Part shown: positions 45,920 to 54,759 of the stretch, piece after piece
How positions within the stretch are numbered: the first letter of the stretch is position 1
Layout of the letters: every line of letters starts with the position of its first letter
From: Chalara sp. BL73
Lineage: Eukaryota; Ascomycota; Leotiomycetes; Helotiales
Reading direction: 5' to 3'
NCBI GenBank assembly: GCA_918026815.1
Contig: CAKJVC010000010.1
Span: forward strand, 1,118,501-1,182,500
DNA: 64,000 nucleotides
Notes under the pieces: model-generated
Database searches by the model: none
Told to the model about the DNA's origin: nothing
Seen by the model: only the letters and a program-made list of their open reading frames with translations
Made by a program: the position numbers and the translations under genes

Positions 45920-46993
45920 TCATGTGTCGCTAATAAAAGCCAGAAGGCTGAACAACAGATCCGTCTTGACTCGGCATCCCTCGTCACGACGGGCTGGCTT
46001 GCGAAACCCGTACCAGAGCCAAGTTGCTACATCTTTCTGGTTGATTCCCTTGAAGTTCTGCTGCGCGATGAGAATGTATGCCTCTGCACAAAGCATCGTC
46101 GACTCTCCCTCGGTGCTATATCTGTAGTAGGCTTCAATGGCTGGCTGGAAAACAAACCCTGGCAGTGAGTGCAGGTTCTCTTGACTCAGAACTATAGCGT
46201 GTTCATCTGTCTTGTCGTCGTCCGGCTTCGAAGAGTGTTCATCAGAGCAGCAGGTTTCCGGTGTTGGCGGAATCGGGTCTAGAGTGGCTGCCGCAGATAG
46301 CAAAGTTCCAGTTCCTCCAGTGAGCTGGGACTGCGTGGTTTGGAAAGCTAGATCTGATGCACTACATGAGCGGGAGTGACATTCTGCACCGACGTCAGCT
46401 AATACAGGTACCGTAGCGAATGTATTTTCGGAGATATGTTTAGGCAACTGAGCTAGAGGAACCAGTGCTTGCGGAATCTCGAATTCGGTGGAACTATTGG
46501 CATTCTCAGGTCCAGCATGTGGAAAGATATCGACAAGTTCCGGGCCAAGTCCAGCAGACAAGTCATCAGAGAACAGATGCTGAAATGGAAGTGGGGCAAT
46601 CGGTGGCAAATTCTCGAAGCTAGTAGCATTGGGGAATAGGCCAAATGTTTGAGGGCTGGTTTCTTGCAAGCTAGGCAGTAGTGCAGGTAAACTGCCGCTA
46701 TTGTCACTCTGAAACTGTTGTGGCAGTACGGAACAGTTCGACGTGGTCTGGTTATCATGATTGCGGCGTTGGGATAATTCTGCTTGAAGAGCATCAACTT
46801 GATCTTGAAGGATTGTGATAGACTGTTCTGCCTGAGTGAGCTTCTGTTCTAGCGTCGCGATGTAGTCCTTTCGACGAGCGCGATGGCGGCGCTGGTTGTT
46901 GCGAACCCGCTCTAGCGTCTGTTGTGCCGTAACACTCTTGCTCCTAGGTCGTGTTCTGGGTCCGGCGGCATGTGAATGTGAGTTGGAAGCCAT
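45920..46993 (-). CDS. bZIP transcription factor 3 of the arsenic cluster
   Basis: A single exon of 357 codons. The N-terminal basic region TLERVRNNQRRHRARRKDYIA is followed by a regular leucine zipper (LEQKLTQAEQSITILQDQVDALQAEL, leucine or hydrophobic at heptad positions). A long Ser/Pro/Gln-rich middle follows. The C-terminal module is TMLCAEAYILIAQQNFKGIN...GCRVKTDLLFSLLAFISD, the same as in bZIP2. It is divergent from arsM; AGTGACAT lies 108 bases upstream, so it may be autoregulated, and another copy lies inside the coding region (46375). Paralogue of the other two bZIPs; together they look like a local expansion of one regulator. Confidence 0.93.
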   Translation of the reverse strand: MASNSHSHAAGPRTRPRSKSVTAQQTLERVRNNQRRHRARRKDYIATLEQKLTQAEQSITILQDQVDALQAELSQRRNHDNQTTSNCSVLPQQFQSDNSGSLPALLPSLQETSPQTFGLFPNATSFENLPPIAPLPFQHLFSDDLSAGLGPELVDIFPHAGPENANSSTEFEIPQALVPLAQLPKHISENTFATVPVLADVGAECHSRSCSASDLAFQTTQSQLTGGTGTLLSAAATLDPIPPTPETCCSDEHSSKPDDDKTDEHAIVLSQENLHSLPGFVFQPAIEAYYRYSTEGESTMLCAEAYILIAQQNFKGINQKDVATWLWYGFRKPARRDEGCRVKTDLLFSLLAFISDT

Positions 46994-47100
46994 GGAGATT
47001 GGTTATTTAGAGTTTCTCTATCGATCTGTCACCGTGTCCAATCCATTAATTATAAGCAACGAGAGCCGAACAAAGCCGGGCACTCGGGCAGGGTGAAAAC

Positions 47101-47108
47101 AGTGACAT
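47101..47108 (+). promoter_or_regulatory. AGTGACAT cluster motif (bZIP3 promoter)
   Basis: Context ACAGTGACATATCG, 108 bases upstream of the bZIP3 start. Confidence 0.6.
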
Positions 47109-47383
47109 ATCGAAACTGGTTATGTAAGCAGATATCCACAGCCACCTTTAGTCATAGCCCACCAATCACTACTATACATGCCCCACTTTAATGGGCACAC
47201 CAGTTCAAACTTCTGTGCGGGCGAAGCTTCGTACCGCGGATTCGGGCGACTGAATGATATGTCTTTACTACGGTCTCCTCTGGGTAGTCTTGAGCTCAAT
47301 ATGTGATGATCTTGTACAGCCGGCTGATCGTCTGATAAATCGAGGCTTCCTTAGTTGTCAAATTTATCAGCAGATGACATAGC

Positions 47384-47391
47384 AGTGACAT
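47384..47391 (+). promoter_or_regulatory. AGTGACAT cluster motif (arsM promoter)
   Basis: Context GCAGTGACATATCG, 123 bases upstream of the arsM start; nearly identical flanks to the bZIP3 copy. Confidence 0.6.
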
Positions 47392-47513
47392 ATCGCTGTC
47401 CATTGGAAAAGCTATATGAATTCTAGATTTAGCAAGGTTTTGTAAATTCCTTTTCTACCAAGATCGACCAAGCACTTCATTTATTACTATTCTTGCTCAC
47501 AGCATTCAAGACA

Positions 47514-48675
47514 ATGGAATCCAAAGAGATTTACGACCAAGTCAACAAACGATACGGCTTAATCGACAAGAGTAGCACAGGCCAGTACGAGCAGACAGTT
47601 GCCAATGCTTTCGGATACACAAAGGAAGAACTGGCTGGCATCCCAGAGGGTGCGAATCTTGGACTGAGCTGTGGCAATCCGCTTGCGCTTGCTAAGCTGA
47701 GAGAGGTACGTATAGATATACCTTACAATAAATCTCAGTGCTAATTTGCGCAGGGTGAAACTATTATCGACCTTGGATCTGGTGCTGGCTTCGACGTTTT
47801 TATAGCCGCAAAAAAAGTCGGTTTGTCCGGCAAAATAATTGGTGTTGACATGAACAAGGCGAGTAGGAATCCGGCCTGCGTAAGCGCTTGGATGTCGCGC
47901 TAATGATATATCGAAGAACATGATTGAAAAAGCAAACGCCAACAAGGCGAAGACTAACACTGAGAACGTCGAGTTCGTCGAAGGAGCTATCACTTCTATC
48001 CCGCTGCCAGATAACACAGCCGACTGCATAATCAGCAACTGCGTCATCAATCTCGTTCCTGCGGCGGAAAAGCAGCTTGTGTTCAATGAAATGTACCGAC
48101 TGCTTAAGCCTGGCGGAAGAGTCGCTATTAGTGACATTCTTGCCCGGAAGGAGTTGACTAAAGACATGAAGGAGAACATCGCTTTATATGTTGGGTGCAT
48201 TTCTGGGGCGAGTCAAGTCAGTGAGTATGAAGCATATCTCAAGAATGCAGGCTTTGAGGGTGAGTCCAATCTTATCACTGCGCTATGGCCAATAACTAAG
48301 TTGCATGCGGCAGAGCTCCTGATCGTAGATAGTAAAAATGACTTGAACGTGTACCTGACTGCAGCAGAGGACGGGACATCGTGCTGTGGTACGGCCGTAG
48401 AGAAAGTCTCATCTTGTTGCACTACAGAGAAGCAAGCGACATGCTGCAAGCCGGAGCTAAAAGAGTCCTGCTGCCAATCCGGTTCATCGACATGCGGTTG
48501 TCAGGACAAGACTTCGATGGCAAGTGAGGCCAAAAAGTTGGCCGCTTCAATGGAAAATATGGACTTTAACGAGTGGGCTGGTACGAACATCGCAAATTCC
48601 CCTGTATGCTGGTTCCAGGCTAATAGGCTCACAGGCTCCTTCCAAGTTTATGCTGTCAAGCCGATGACCAATTGA
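47514..48675 (+). CDS. arsM: ArsM, arsenite S-adenosylmethionine methyltransferase
   Basis: Four exons, 47514-47705, 47754-47858, 47917-48259 and 48314-48675, sum 1002 bases (333 codons). The N-terminus [17 protein letters not shown] and [29 protein letters not shown] contain the first conserved As-binding cysteine and SAM motif [15 protein letters not shown] carries the second cysteine, [15 protein letters not shown] is motif post-I/III, and [12 protein letters not shown] holds the third cysteine. The C-terminus is Cys-rich with repeated CC pairs ([22 protein letters not shown]), typical of eukaryotic ArsM, then a last [12 protein letters not shown] extension. It methylates arsenite to mono- and dimethyl species. 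Intron 2 starts with GC (AAG|GCGAGT, 47859-47916), the only join that keeps [10 protein letters not shown]. Intron 3 is 54 nt and in frame. Confidence 0.96.
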
Positions 48676-48944
48676 GGTATGAGCTGATATGGCAGGCATT
48701 CGTTGATGTATGTTGATGGGTAGCGATGTCACAGCAGTATTTGTCTTAATTTCTTCCTTTTAAATGCATTCACGTGTTCTCGCTAGTTCCTGACTACTTA
48801 GTCCTTGCGTTTTCTCCCTCAACTCCTTTTCAACACTCGCATTGTACGGTGCCATCAAATTATATCTCGACACAACCCGCACATCAAGAGATAATCTAAC
48901 AACATTTCCCTTCCATGTATGTGGGTTCGTATGTAGATAAAGTC
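48676..48944. other. arsM 3' flank
   Basis: No gene. GATGTCACAG (48725) is a near-match to the cluster motif but lacks its first base. Confidence 0.35.
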
Positions 48945-49155
48945 ACGTGAACCAACACCCTGCGATGCACAGACCACCACATCTTTAGTTCTCGCATGTA
49001 GATTAGCACTTAAGAATACAAGAACAAGTCAACCACCTACAAAGAGCATAATAGCACTGCGCTGAGATCGCGGTGCTACGTGCCCCGTGAATAACCGACT
49101 TAAGCAATTGCAAGTCATCATACGAAGAAGTATCACAGAAAGTGATACAAACAAT
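48945..49155 (+). pseudogene. DUF3435 fragment, second copy
   Basis: About 200 bases closely match 26715-26945 of the first DUF3435 relic (GTAGATTAGCACTTA, AAGAACAAGTCAACCACCT, GCTGAGATCGCGGTGCTACG, GACTTAAGCAATTGCAAGTCA, GTATCACAGA). Stops interrupt every frame. It is a detached piece of the same element family, inserted between arsM and the bHLH genes. Confidence 0.85.
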
Positions 49156-49261
49156 GTGTAAATGGATTTTTTTGGTGATCGGCGCAGGCGGTGAGAGAAG
49201 CGGCCGATTTTGCCCGATATTCAATATATTTGGACACAATATTTTTCATTTAAAAAATTCC

Positions 49262-49545
49262 TACCTTTAATCTCTGCCTTTTCTTTCTGCACGCACTTGA
49301 TGTACTCGGTCGCCATCTCGATAATGCTGGCAATAGAGTTTGTCTAGCTTCCATCACCACTAGCGCAGCCGTGTTGCCTGAATGGTACGATTTCTGCGGC
49401 GGTGTTCGGCAGTCTTGTGATTGGCACCCTCGGAATCTGCCTTCGTAGCAGGTTAGTCTAGGTTGGAGAGCCGGAGCTGAGAACGAATTTCCCCGACGAT
49501 AATGGTTGGATCTTGAGACAAGAAGGTATCTGGAGGAATGAATTG
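49262..49545 (-). pseudogene. bHLH gene relic (Pho4/NUC-1-like)
   Basis: On the minus strand a decayed frame reads SQDPTIIVGEIRSQLRLSNLD, a TAA stop, ADSEGANHKTAEHRRRNRTIQA (basic region) and, after an interruption, ASIIEMATEYIKCVQKEK (helix 2). This is the same order as in the intact bHLH gene at 50249. The TAA could derive from CAA by a CpA to TpA change, as RIP makes. Confidence 0.7.
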
Positions 49546-49751
49546 CTTTGCCTATTCAATACAGATGATAGCAGGGTTATATACCTGGACGCAGTATTTC
49601 CAGGTGCCAAGAAACGTGCAGGACCAATAATGCTGTGGCAGGAAAAATTCTATAGCTGAGTCCTGACTTTAAAGAGGCTCTATAGATTATTCGTTGAGCC
49701 TCGGACATTGTTTCTCCCAGCTCGCGTGACCATCTGGACGCGGGAATGGGA

Positions 49752-49759
49752 ATGTCACT
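49752..49759 (-). promoter_or_regulatory. AGTGACAT cluster motif (upstream of bHLH gene)
   Basis: Minus-strand context GGTGCAGTGACATTCCC, about 490 bases before the bHLH start. Confidence 0.5.
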
Positions 49760-49827
49760 GCACCGCGGCGATTGGTTCAAGTTTTGCGCCTCAGGTGTCT
49801 TTTTGGCGCATCAATTTCTGTGAGTGC

Positions 49828-49835
49828 ATGTCACT
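49828..49835 (-). promoter_or_regulatory. AGTGACAT cluster motif (upstream of bHLH gene, weaker)
   Basis: Minus-strand context CTATAGTGACATGC; flanks deviate from the consensus. About 415 bases before the bHLH start. Confidence 0.4.
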
Positions 49836-50248
49836 ATAGCTTCAAATCGCAATGACGCAGAGTGATTGGCAGACAGTATGCTATTTGTAAAAATTGATTG
49901 CTGGGCAAAATGGCAAAACCCGTAAGTCCAAGGCATGCTTCGGGACTCTTTGGTCTCATGTGCCACAAAGCAACTTGGTAAGAGCAACTTACAAGTTAAA
50001 ATAAGACGTACATGATTGCACCTCCGCTGTTTGGGTTTGGCATAAAATTCAAAAATCGAGAAGGCTCATTGCGTGAAAAACTACACACATAAGCTTCAAA
50101 TGTCTCCCCGTGGCAGAGTTACCAAAAGCCTAGAACGAAGTGGAAATGCGCGACATAATCTTCTCTCAAATCTGAACTCTTCAATAAGCACGGCACGAGA
50201 GAGAAGTCAGGGTTAATTTTTGCTTTCTTTCACAGCATTCCAAATCAT

Positions 50249-50668
50249 ATGCTAACTCCTTTTTTAGCAGTCAATCCGTCCGATTTACTCGCTTCGAAAT
50301 CCAACTATCAACTTATTATTGAGGGAGCATCTTCTCAGGCTGGACTCTCCTTTCCAAACCATATGGTAGAGCAGACAGTGTCAAAGAGCGCCACTTCGAA
50401 GCAAACCAGTCATACCACAGCCGAACGGGCTCGCAGAAATGATATGAAATCTGCCATCCAAGAGCTTGGTCATCTCATATTGCAAGAATGCTGCGATGAA
50501 GTCACTCAAAAGGCTTATGCATCCAGAGTTACAGTGCATGATAAGCGTAGACCTCAGCTCAAGAGTAAAATCAACACGGTGGAGCTAGCGATTGAGTATA
50601 TCAAGTGCATGCGGAAGGCAGCAGCTAGAGTACAGAGCAAGCCAGAAGGACATCACCACCAAGGATAG
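50249..50668 (+). CDS. bHLH protein, Pho4/NUC-1-like
   Basis: One exon of 139 codons. The bHLH domain spans about residues 52-130. Its basic part and helix 1 are SHTTAERARRNDMKSAIQELGHLI, where R-A-R-R replaces the usual E-R-x-R after H-x-x-A-E. A loop with AYASRVTVHDKRRPQLKSK follows, then helix 2 NTVELAIEYIKCMRKAA. The N-terminus (FLAVNPSDLLASKSNYQLIIEGA) resembles that of the decayed neighbour. The protein is much shorter than NUC-1, lacking an obvious activation domain, and could act as a small partner or inhibitor. Pho4-type factors control phosphate uptake, which is also the route of arsenate entry, so its presence here is suggestive. This link is inference. Confidence 0.75.
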   Translation: MLTPFLAVNPSDLLASKSNYQLIIEGASSQAGLSFPNHMVEQTVSKSATSKQTSHTTAERARRNDMKSAIQELGHLILQECCDEVTQKAYASRVTVHDKRRPQLKSKINTVELAIEYIKCMRKAAARVQSKPEGHHHQG

Positions 50669-51730
50669 CAGTGTTAGCCGGCAAGGCTTGCTTGGCTAAT
50701 TTGAAAGAAGTCAACGCCTGTTTCTTCTGCTATATGCGTATGGAAGCTATCATCTGAACTAGAATGCAGGTGTTTACGGGATGCTTGCCCTTAGTTCCTA
50801 CTGGCGTGTGTGGAAGGAAGTTATGCCCATTGTCGTATTCGGGAAAATAGGCCTGGGATAGAATGAGCATGTATCTTACCCGTTAGTATATTTGTCGCCA
50901 TTTGAGCCTCAAAAACATGCATTGTGAGATAAAGGCACGAGCGGTTTTGGGTTCTAGTTTAGAAGCGAGGTCGATCCTTCTACACCAGACCAAAATCCTA
51001 CTTACAAAAGGTGCACTCTCGACTCTACTTGTAGCTACATGGGTCATGAATGTTATGGGTAATGACCGAACTAGCAAGAAATCGCACAAATCGTTGGTCC
51101 TAGACAGGCGCAGGCCTTCATTGCTGGGCATCATAATAGTCATCTGAGCACGCCTGATATTTCGCGATGGGCTTGCTATAGCGGGGTATGGCGCATAGAG
51201 CCTAACCAGCAAAATGAGCATTAACGAGCCACAATATTGGGGCCACATTCTTCAACAAAGCAAGGCTACTGGAAGCAAACTGCAGGTTTTGCCGTTCTCA
51301 ATTTCCACCTTCACAGCGCCATCTAATGCAACCCCGCACTTCAATAGCTCCTCTAGCTTTCTATTCTCGCCTTGGAAGGCTGCCTGGGAGCGTATGTAAG
51401 AGATCGATTCAAGGCGGTTTGGGCTGAGGAGTCAAGCGTGAGCCTTGATATGGAGGGGCTTGAGGGGTTGGAGATGCTGAGACTAGATGTGGAGAAAGGT
51501 ATTAAATTTTATATGGCAGGAATCCACTGAAGCTTAGCGGCAAAGTGGGAAGGGGGCAGTCAAAGCGTAGGGTCGATTCTGATCCTGAGCCGGACTTGGA
51601 TTTAGCTATACTAAAATTATGGAAAGCAGAAAACCAATTGATTTAATAAAATAATCCTATTCGTTATGCGTGACATAGACGCAGATTGGAAAGCGGGCAA
51701 TACAGTAAGAAAATATAGACCCACCACCCT
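50669..51730. other. Intergenic with a possible decayed coding piece
   Basis: 51210-51530 (plus) has two coding-like stretches in different frames (QYWGHILQQSKATGSKLQVL and RFKAVWAEESSVSLDMEGLE) ending in a stop. No family recognised and no clean splice; not called. Confidence 0.3.
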
Positions 51731-53473
51731 TCACCCCGATTTCGCATCTGCTGTCATTCCCTGATCCCCGCCCTCATCCTTGTCTCTATGCTCATCCTCC
51801 TCTCTCACGACGTCTTCTTGGCTCTCATCAGACAATGTCTCGCCGTATAAGCTTTGGGGGTTGAAAGCGAAGGAACCATTAGGAATGAAGGTCGCAAGTA
51901 GTATGCTAATCGCAATGACAGTGAACTGCACCCCGGCAATGTTGAAGATTGCTGAGTGGATATTGATGTATCCGTCGGGCCATCCGGGAACCGGGATGAG
52001 TCCTTTGCTTAAGTTGTTGGTGTTAGCATTGCCGATTCTATCGATATATCTCCCGATAACAGAGGAAGTGATGGCATAAATGACGATATAAGTACAGTAG
52101 AGGAACGCCATGACGGCCCCGAGGGGAGAAACATCGTTAGAATCTTTCTCCTTCCGTTGGAGCAGAGCTTGGATGTAAGCCGCGAGGGAGACATCACCGG
52201 CTGCCCAGCCGAAGGATATAGGGATAAAGGTACCAGCGACCATCCAAGCGTCGGTGACACGTCCGGTCGGGACCCACCAGGATGAGAGATACCAGACAAT
52301 AAACAGTAAGCAGGCGTCGAGGCGGAGCCAGGGAATCGGAGTTCGGACTGTATTGGAGAGGAGGAAGACAACGAGAGCGCCGAGCAATTCTCCAAAGTTG
52401 GAACCGCCGACCATAATTTGCGACCAAGCCGAATTACCAAAATAGCGACGAGCAATCGCAGGTGCAATAGCATTCTCTAGATAACGATGGCCATAGAGAG
52501 CAAAACTGTAGCCTGGGATGAGCCAGATGAATTTGCGAGAGGTGAATATGATCTTGGCACCAACCCAGACTGACTCTCCGAACAAGTAGAAGCCTCCGAG
52601 AACTGCCTTGAGGTACATTGGCTGGCCAGCCAGGACCAAGGCCGATGGTTTCTCGAAGTTAAGGTGGGAGATGAACCACCAGGTAATCGATGCGCCGGTA
52701 AAGAAGATTGGGGTGATGATGAACGACATGTTATTACCCAGTTTTGGAATCAGTGCAAGTGCGGTACAGAAAGAGCCACCTGTGCCGGCCACTTCGTAGA
52801 AAATATGAACCAACGCATCCATACGGCGCAATTTTTGGACATCGCCTCCTACGATGTCTCGCGGAATGACTCTGCGGATCAACTCTACCATGCCATATGC
52901 AATACCCGACACACAGTAGATGGGAATAATGCCATCAGAATTATAGTCTCCATAATAAGCCCAATCGTCCTTTTTATGAGTCTTGTCCCAACCTGCTGGC
53001 TTTATCCTTCCGCCAGTGCTAGCATCGACGACGAGCAGGATGGCGGTCAGGAGGCCGAAGACGAGAATGGCCATTGACAAGACCGTCTTGGTTGGGAAGC
53101 GCTTGATTAGGGGTGCGATCAGGATGCTGCCAACACATTGAAAAGCCTGATTGAGACCAGTCAGGAGACCGATCTTGAAGAATGTCTGATTGTGTGTCTG
53201 TTTGATTTTGGCATCGTAATCATAACGATTGGTCGCAAGCGCGATAATTGAGCCATTAAAGGCTTCGAGCCCGAATTTGTAGAACATGATGCCAACTATA
53301 TAGATGGTAATATTGCGTTTCTCGATTGGTGTGTACAGCGACCAAGCGGCTCTGACCGAGTACTTGGACATCTTCTTAGTCTCATACATGATGGCCGACA
53401 CTGCGTTGCTGGATGTTGGGTGCCTTGTCCTGTTTGTACGACAAATTGAATAGACGAGAGAGAGAATATCCAC
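51731..53473 (-). CDS. MFS transporter, fungal family of unknown substrate
   Basis: A single exon of 580 codons. Conserved sequence starts at YSVRAAWSLYTPIEKRNITIY; the first ATG (53473) adds a short polar leader, and M29 (53389) is a possible alternative. Membrane segments include MFYKFGLEAFNGSIIALATNR, KIGLLTGLNQAFQCVGSILIA, VLSMAILVFGLLTAILLVVDA, GIIPIYCVSGIAYGMVELIRR, FIWLIPGYSFALYGHRYLEN, and GWAAGDVSLAAYIQALLQRK after helix 8. The acidic C-terminus (DVVREEDEHRDKDEGGDQ) is cytoplasmic. A TATAAA lies about 110 bases upstream on the minus strand. An AGTGACAT motif lies 517 bases upstream, so it may belong to the arsenic regulon. Substrate unknown. Confidence 0.92.
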   Translation of the reverse strand: MDILSLVYSICRTNRTRHPTSSNAVSAIMYETKKMSKYSVRAAWSLYTPIEKRNITIYIVGIMFYKFGLEAFNGSIIALATNRYDYDAKIKQTHNQTFFKIGLLTGLNQAFQCVGSILIAPLIKRFPTKTVLSMAILVFGLLTAILLVVDASTGGRIKPAGWDKTHKKDDWAYYGDYNSDGIIPIYCVSGIAYGMVELIRRVIPRDIVGGDVQKLRRMDALVHIFYEVAGTGGSFCTALALIPKLGNNMSFIITPIFFTGASITWWFISHLNFEKPSALVLAGQPMYLKAVLGGFYLFGESVWVGAKIIFTSRKFIWLIPGYSFALYGHRYLENAIAPAIARRYFGNSAWSQIMVGGSNFGELLGALVVFLLSNTVRTPIPWLRLDACLLFIVWYLSSWWVPTGRVTDAWMVAGTFIPISFGWAAGDVSLAAYIQALLQRKEKDSNDVSPLGAVMAFLYCTYIVIYAITSSVIGRYIDRIGNANTNNLSKGLIPVPGWPDGYINIHSAIFNIAGVQFTVIAISILLATFIPNGSFAFNPQSLYGETLSDESQEDVVREEDEHRDKDEGGDQGMTADAKSG

Positions 53474-54160
53474 ATGGAATATACAAAGAGAAATTGACGG
53501 TGAAGCTGAACAGCAAAGCTCCTTCGACTTCGAACAGCTGCCTTCTTGCCAGGCAAGCCGACGCGATCAGTAGGTTACAATTGGAGCCTTTATACTTAAT
53601 GGAGTCCCAATTGTGAAAGGCCCCTGGCTGTAACGAACTGGTAGTGTAATATACCGGAGATGCAACAATATCGGAGCAAGCCATGTCGTCAAAACTCTCG
53701 ACACGGCCACTGAAGGGCTTTGCAAGCAACACGTGCGTTACTGGAGATGGTAGCAGGAAGCTTGAGCAAGAAATATCGTGTCCCTCCAAGATCTTGGAGA
53801 TTATCTGCGTACCGCAACAAGGGTGAGAACAACGCTATATCACAGGAAAGCAATACCATACGTTGAGACACTCGAGCTAAGACGGCCAAGCGTTAGCGCC
53901 AATCATTACTGTCCATCCATGCTTCCTATTCCAGAAGGTAGAAGAGTTCGGAGAAAGGTGTCCCGGCAGTTTGGGCTGAGGATAATGGAATGTCACTGCT
54001 CCACCCTAATTGGCCGGTCCTGCCAATTAGCATTCTCGTGACTGCACTGCATGGCAAGGAACCATTCGACGCAATGGTCTTTAGTGTAAAGTACCCATGC
54101 ATGGGGATCTCCTCGTTCTCTGCCATGCTGGCAGATGAGTAGCCGCAATCGCAACATGGC
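53474..54160. other. Promoter of the MFS gene, no gene
   Basis: Contains a TATAAA on the minus strand near 53590 and AGTGACAT at 53990-53997. Otherwise no feature seen. Confidence 0.45.
53990..53997 (-). promoter_or_regulatory. AGTGACAT cluster motif (MFS promoter)
   Basis: Minus-strand context GGAGCAGTGACATTCC, identical over 12 bases to the MCT-promoter copy. 517 bases upstream of the MFS start. Confidence 0.55.
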
Positions 54161-54615
54161 TGTCACGGCCCTGACCTTGTCTCGGTTAGAGTAGAGCTTG
54201 GCCCCTGTGTTGAACAGGTTAGGTCTAAGGACCATACCTAAAGTCTATCGTAGGCACCAAGTAGGCACTAGTAGGCACCAGTAGGCATCATTGTGTTGAC
54301 ATGCGAGTATCACACCTCTATAAGTAGAGGGACTCTCTCCTGTAGTTTAGGTTCTACAACCTTCAGCAATTGACACTAGTTTGGCCTATACTCTCTGAAG
54401 GCCACGTGACTCTTTCTATTTCAACACCCTGACACACCACAGGGCTCGCTTACACTGGCCCTGGCCAGTCTTCTGTATATAAAGCACTGCTTTCCTTCCC
54501 TTCTTCTGTCGGTAGCTTGTTCTCTTCGTTATAACAATCAATAGACGTTCATACCTTTAAGTCACTCTACCTGAGACCTACGGATCGAGATCACTGTTCG
54601 CCTTGAATTGTTACA
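54161..54615 (-). repeat. LTR-like element (family B), copy 2, split by a nested LTR
   Basis: Reverse orientation relative to 27930-28273. It shares GATCTCGATCCGTAGG, GAGAACAAGCTACCGACAG, AAGGGAAGGAAAGCAGTGC and TATATACAG, and both ends are homologous (TGTAACAATTCAAG at the 54615 side, CAGGGCCGTGACAG at the 54161 side). Interrupted at 54208-54426 by family A. Confidence 0.8.
54208..54426. repeat. Solo LTR (family A), copy 1, nested, CCCTG target duplication
   Basis: Begins TGTTGAACAGG and ends CTATTTCAACA (219 bases). It is flanked by CCCTG on both sides (54203-54207, 54427-54431). Contains GTAGGCACC repeats and CACCTCTATAAGTAGAG. Inserted inside the family B element. Confidence 0.93.
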
Positions 54616-54675
54616 ATTTGTTTTTATGCCTGCCTTTAAATATTTGAAAATTACCTGTTATAGTAGATTCTTTAT

Positions 54676-54759
54676 ACGGCAAATATCACATATACCACAA
54701 AAGAGTGATCATATATCTCATATACCATACTTTTTTGCGGTATATGAGATATTTGCCGT
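54676..54759. repeat. Imperfect palindrome, 27-base arms
   Basis: Arms 54676-54702 and 54733-54759 (ACGGCAAATATCACATATACC against GGTATATGAGATATTTGCCGT) differ at two positions; the loop is 30 bases and AT-rich. MITE-like or a recombination hotspot. Confidence 0.8.

Larger units (their letters stand above)
46994..47513. other. Divergent promoter of bZIP3 and arsM
   Basis: Contains two AGTGACAT motifs in the same orientation (47101 and 47384), each about 110-125 bases from one of the two start codons. No gene. Confidence 0.5.

Noticed and set aside
46375..46382. AGTGACAT inside the bZIP3 coding region
   Set aside because: Counted, but as a coding occurrence; not claimed as a promoter site.
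48130..48137. AGTGACAT inside arsM
   Set aside because: It encodes the conserved ISDI of the methyltransferase motif, so coding constraint explains it.
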